Made by a program: the position numbers and the translations under genes. The notes under the pieces were generated by a model, which was not told where the DNA came from, ran no database searches, and saw only the letters and a list, made by a program, of their open reading frames with translations. A stretch of 5,569 bases of DNA. Origin: E44-bin88 sp050123275 (GTDB taxonomy: Bacteria; Chloroflexota; Dehalococcoidia; Dehalococcoidales; BS750m-G39). The stretch covers positions 1 through 5,569 of the forward strand of contig JASFHK010000025.1 of NCBI GenBank assembly GCA_050123275.1. Reading direction: 5' to 3'. Positions 4,989 to 5,569 of this stretch are shown here, one piece after another; the stretch's first letter is position 1, and the number at the start of each line of letters is the position of its first letter.

Positions 4989-5569
4989 CTAAGCCTGACT
5001 CTTGATGCCGAGCAGCCTCAAAGCGTTGCCGGAGAGCATCAGGTTTTTGTTGTCCTCGTCCAGCTCCAGCGACTCGATTTCGTCGAGCAGGCGGCGCGGC
5101 GACATCAGCGGGTAGTCGCTGCCGAAGAGAATCTTGTCGGCGCCGGCCAGCTTGATGCCCTGGCGGTAGACCTCGGGGGTGTAAAGAAAGGGGGAAGCCG
5201 CCGTGTCGAAATAGACGTTTGCCATCGCCTCCTTGACCTCGGGCATCAGGTTGTAGAAGAGCAGCCCGCCGCCCCAGTGGCCGCAAACGAGGGTCAGCTC
5301 GGGGTGGTTGGCGATAAAGGGGTAGAGGACATCGGGGGTGACGCCGCCCTTGCCGGGGTAGCTGTGCCCCACCGGCTCCGAGGCGTGGGTGAGCAGTATC
5401 AGATTATGCTCGATGAGCGCCTCGACGAAGGGCGCCACCACCGACTCGTCGTCCAAATCGAATAGCTGTAAATCGGGCCTGATTTCGCCCACCCCCCTTA
5501 ACCCCGCCTTGGCGCAGCGCTCGATTTCGGCGACGGCGGCCTTGGTTGACTGGGGTTGCACCGAGAAGA
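4989..5569 (-). CDS. Amidohydrolase family protein (PF04909 type), 5' end outside the window
   Basis: The C-terminal 193 codons of a metal-dependent hydrolase with a TIM-barrel fold. The frame runs through the window edge; the GTG at 5559-5561 is an internal valine codon, not a start. Numbering from that residue, GVGEIRPD is at 23-30, LLTHASEPVGH at 56-66 (candidate metal His59), CGHWGGG at 93-99 (His95) and FGSDYP at 146-151 (Asp149). These are the later metal and catalytic positions of the amidohydrolase_2 group, which includes ACMSD-like decarboxylases and related hydrolases. The N-terminal HxH motif would lie beyond the edge. The substrate cannot be told from this part. The stop is 3 bases before thpR, so the two form one transcription unit. 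Confidence 0.9.
   Translation of the reverse strand, partial: FSVQPQSTKAAVAEIERCAKAGLRGVGEIRPDLQLFDLDDESVVAPFVEALIEHNLILLTHASEPVGHSYPGKGGVTPDVLYPFIANHPELTLVCGHWGGGLLFYNLMPEVKEAMANVYFDTAASPFLYTPEVYRQGIKLAGADKILFGSDYPLMSPRRLLDEIESLELDEDNKNLMLSGNALRLLGIKSQA

Noticed and set aside
4957..5286. Leftward open frame overlapping the amidohydrolase
   Set aside because: Its Arg/Pro/Gly-rich composition is typical of an out-of-frame reading; the amidohydrolase frame is clearly conserved.

Overview
This window looks like an ordinary chromosomal stretch of a moderately GC-rich bacterium. The protein styles (amidohydrolase, short MGMT, thpR, zinc ribbon, ComF, long HPF) remind me most of Chloroflexota, class Dehalococcoidia. 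That placement is an inference from protein recall and was not tested by a search. Coding density is very high, and no gap between genes exceeds about 80 bases. I see no mobile element, CRISPR array, rRNA or tRNA.

Layout. Two genes read rightward: radC (38-823) and a small lipoprotein with the hallmarks of a chagasin-type (I42) cysteine protease inhibitor (905-1285). Everything to the right reads leftward. In transcription order from the right edge these are: an amidohydrolase cut by the window end (4989-5569), thpR (4413-4985), a 70-residue zinc-ribbon protein (4124-4336), comFC (3362-4099), hpf (2823-3356), a single-pass membrane protein of 171 residues (2254-2769), a 58-residue membrane protein (2062-2238), an 88-residue membrane protein (1802-2068), and a methylated-DNA-protein cysteine methyltransferase (1278-1751). 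The lipoprotein and methyltransferase genes converge and overlap by 8 bases.

Transcription units. Two good sigma-70-like promoters are visible on the minus strand. One (4377-4405) lies just after the thpR stop and should drive zinc ribbon-comFC-hpf. The other (2787-2815) lies just after hpf and should drive the three membrane-protein genes and perhaps the methyltransferase. Amidohydrolase and thpR, only 3 bases apart, are the downstream end of another unit whose start is outside the window. Both promoters carry a short, different dyad inside the -35/-10 spacer.

The least explained part is the three-gene membrane module at 2062-2769 plus 1802-2068. It consists of a single-pass protein with an exported beta-rich domain, followed by two tiny, overlapping, multi-pass proteins, behind its own promoter with an extremely short leader. 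Other genes are housekeeping: RNA end processing (ThpR), ribosome hibernation (HPF), alkylation repair (MGMT), a RadC-family JAMM protein, and ComFC.
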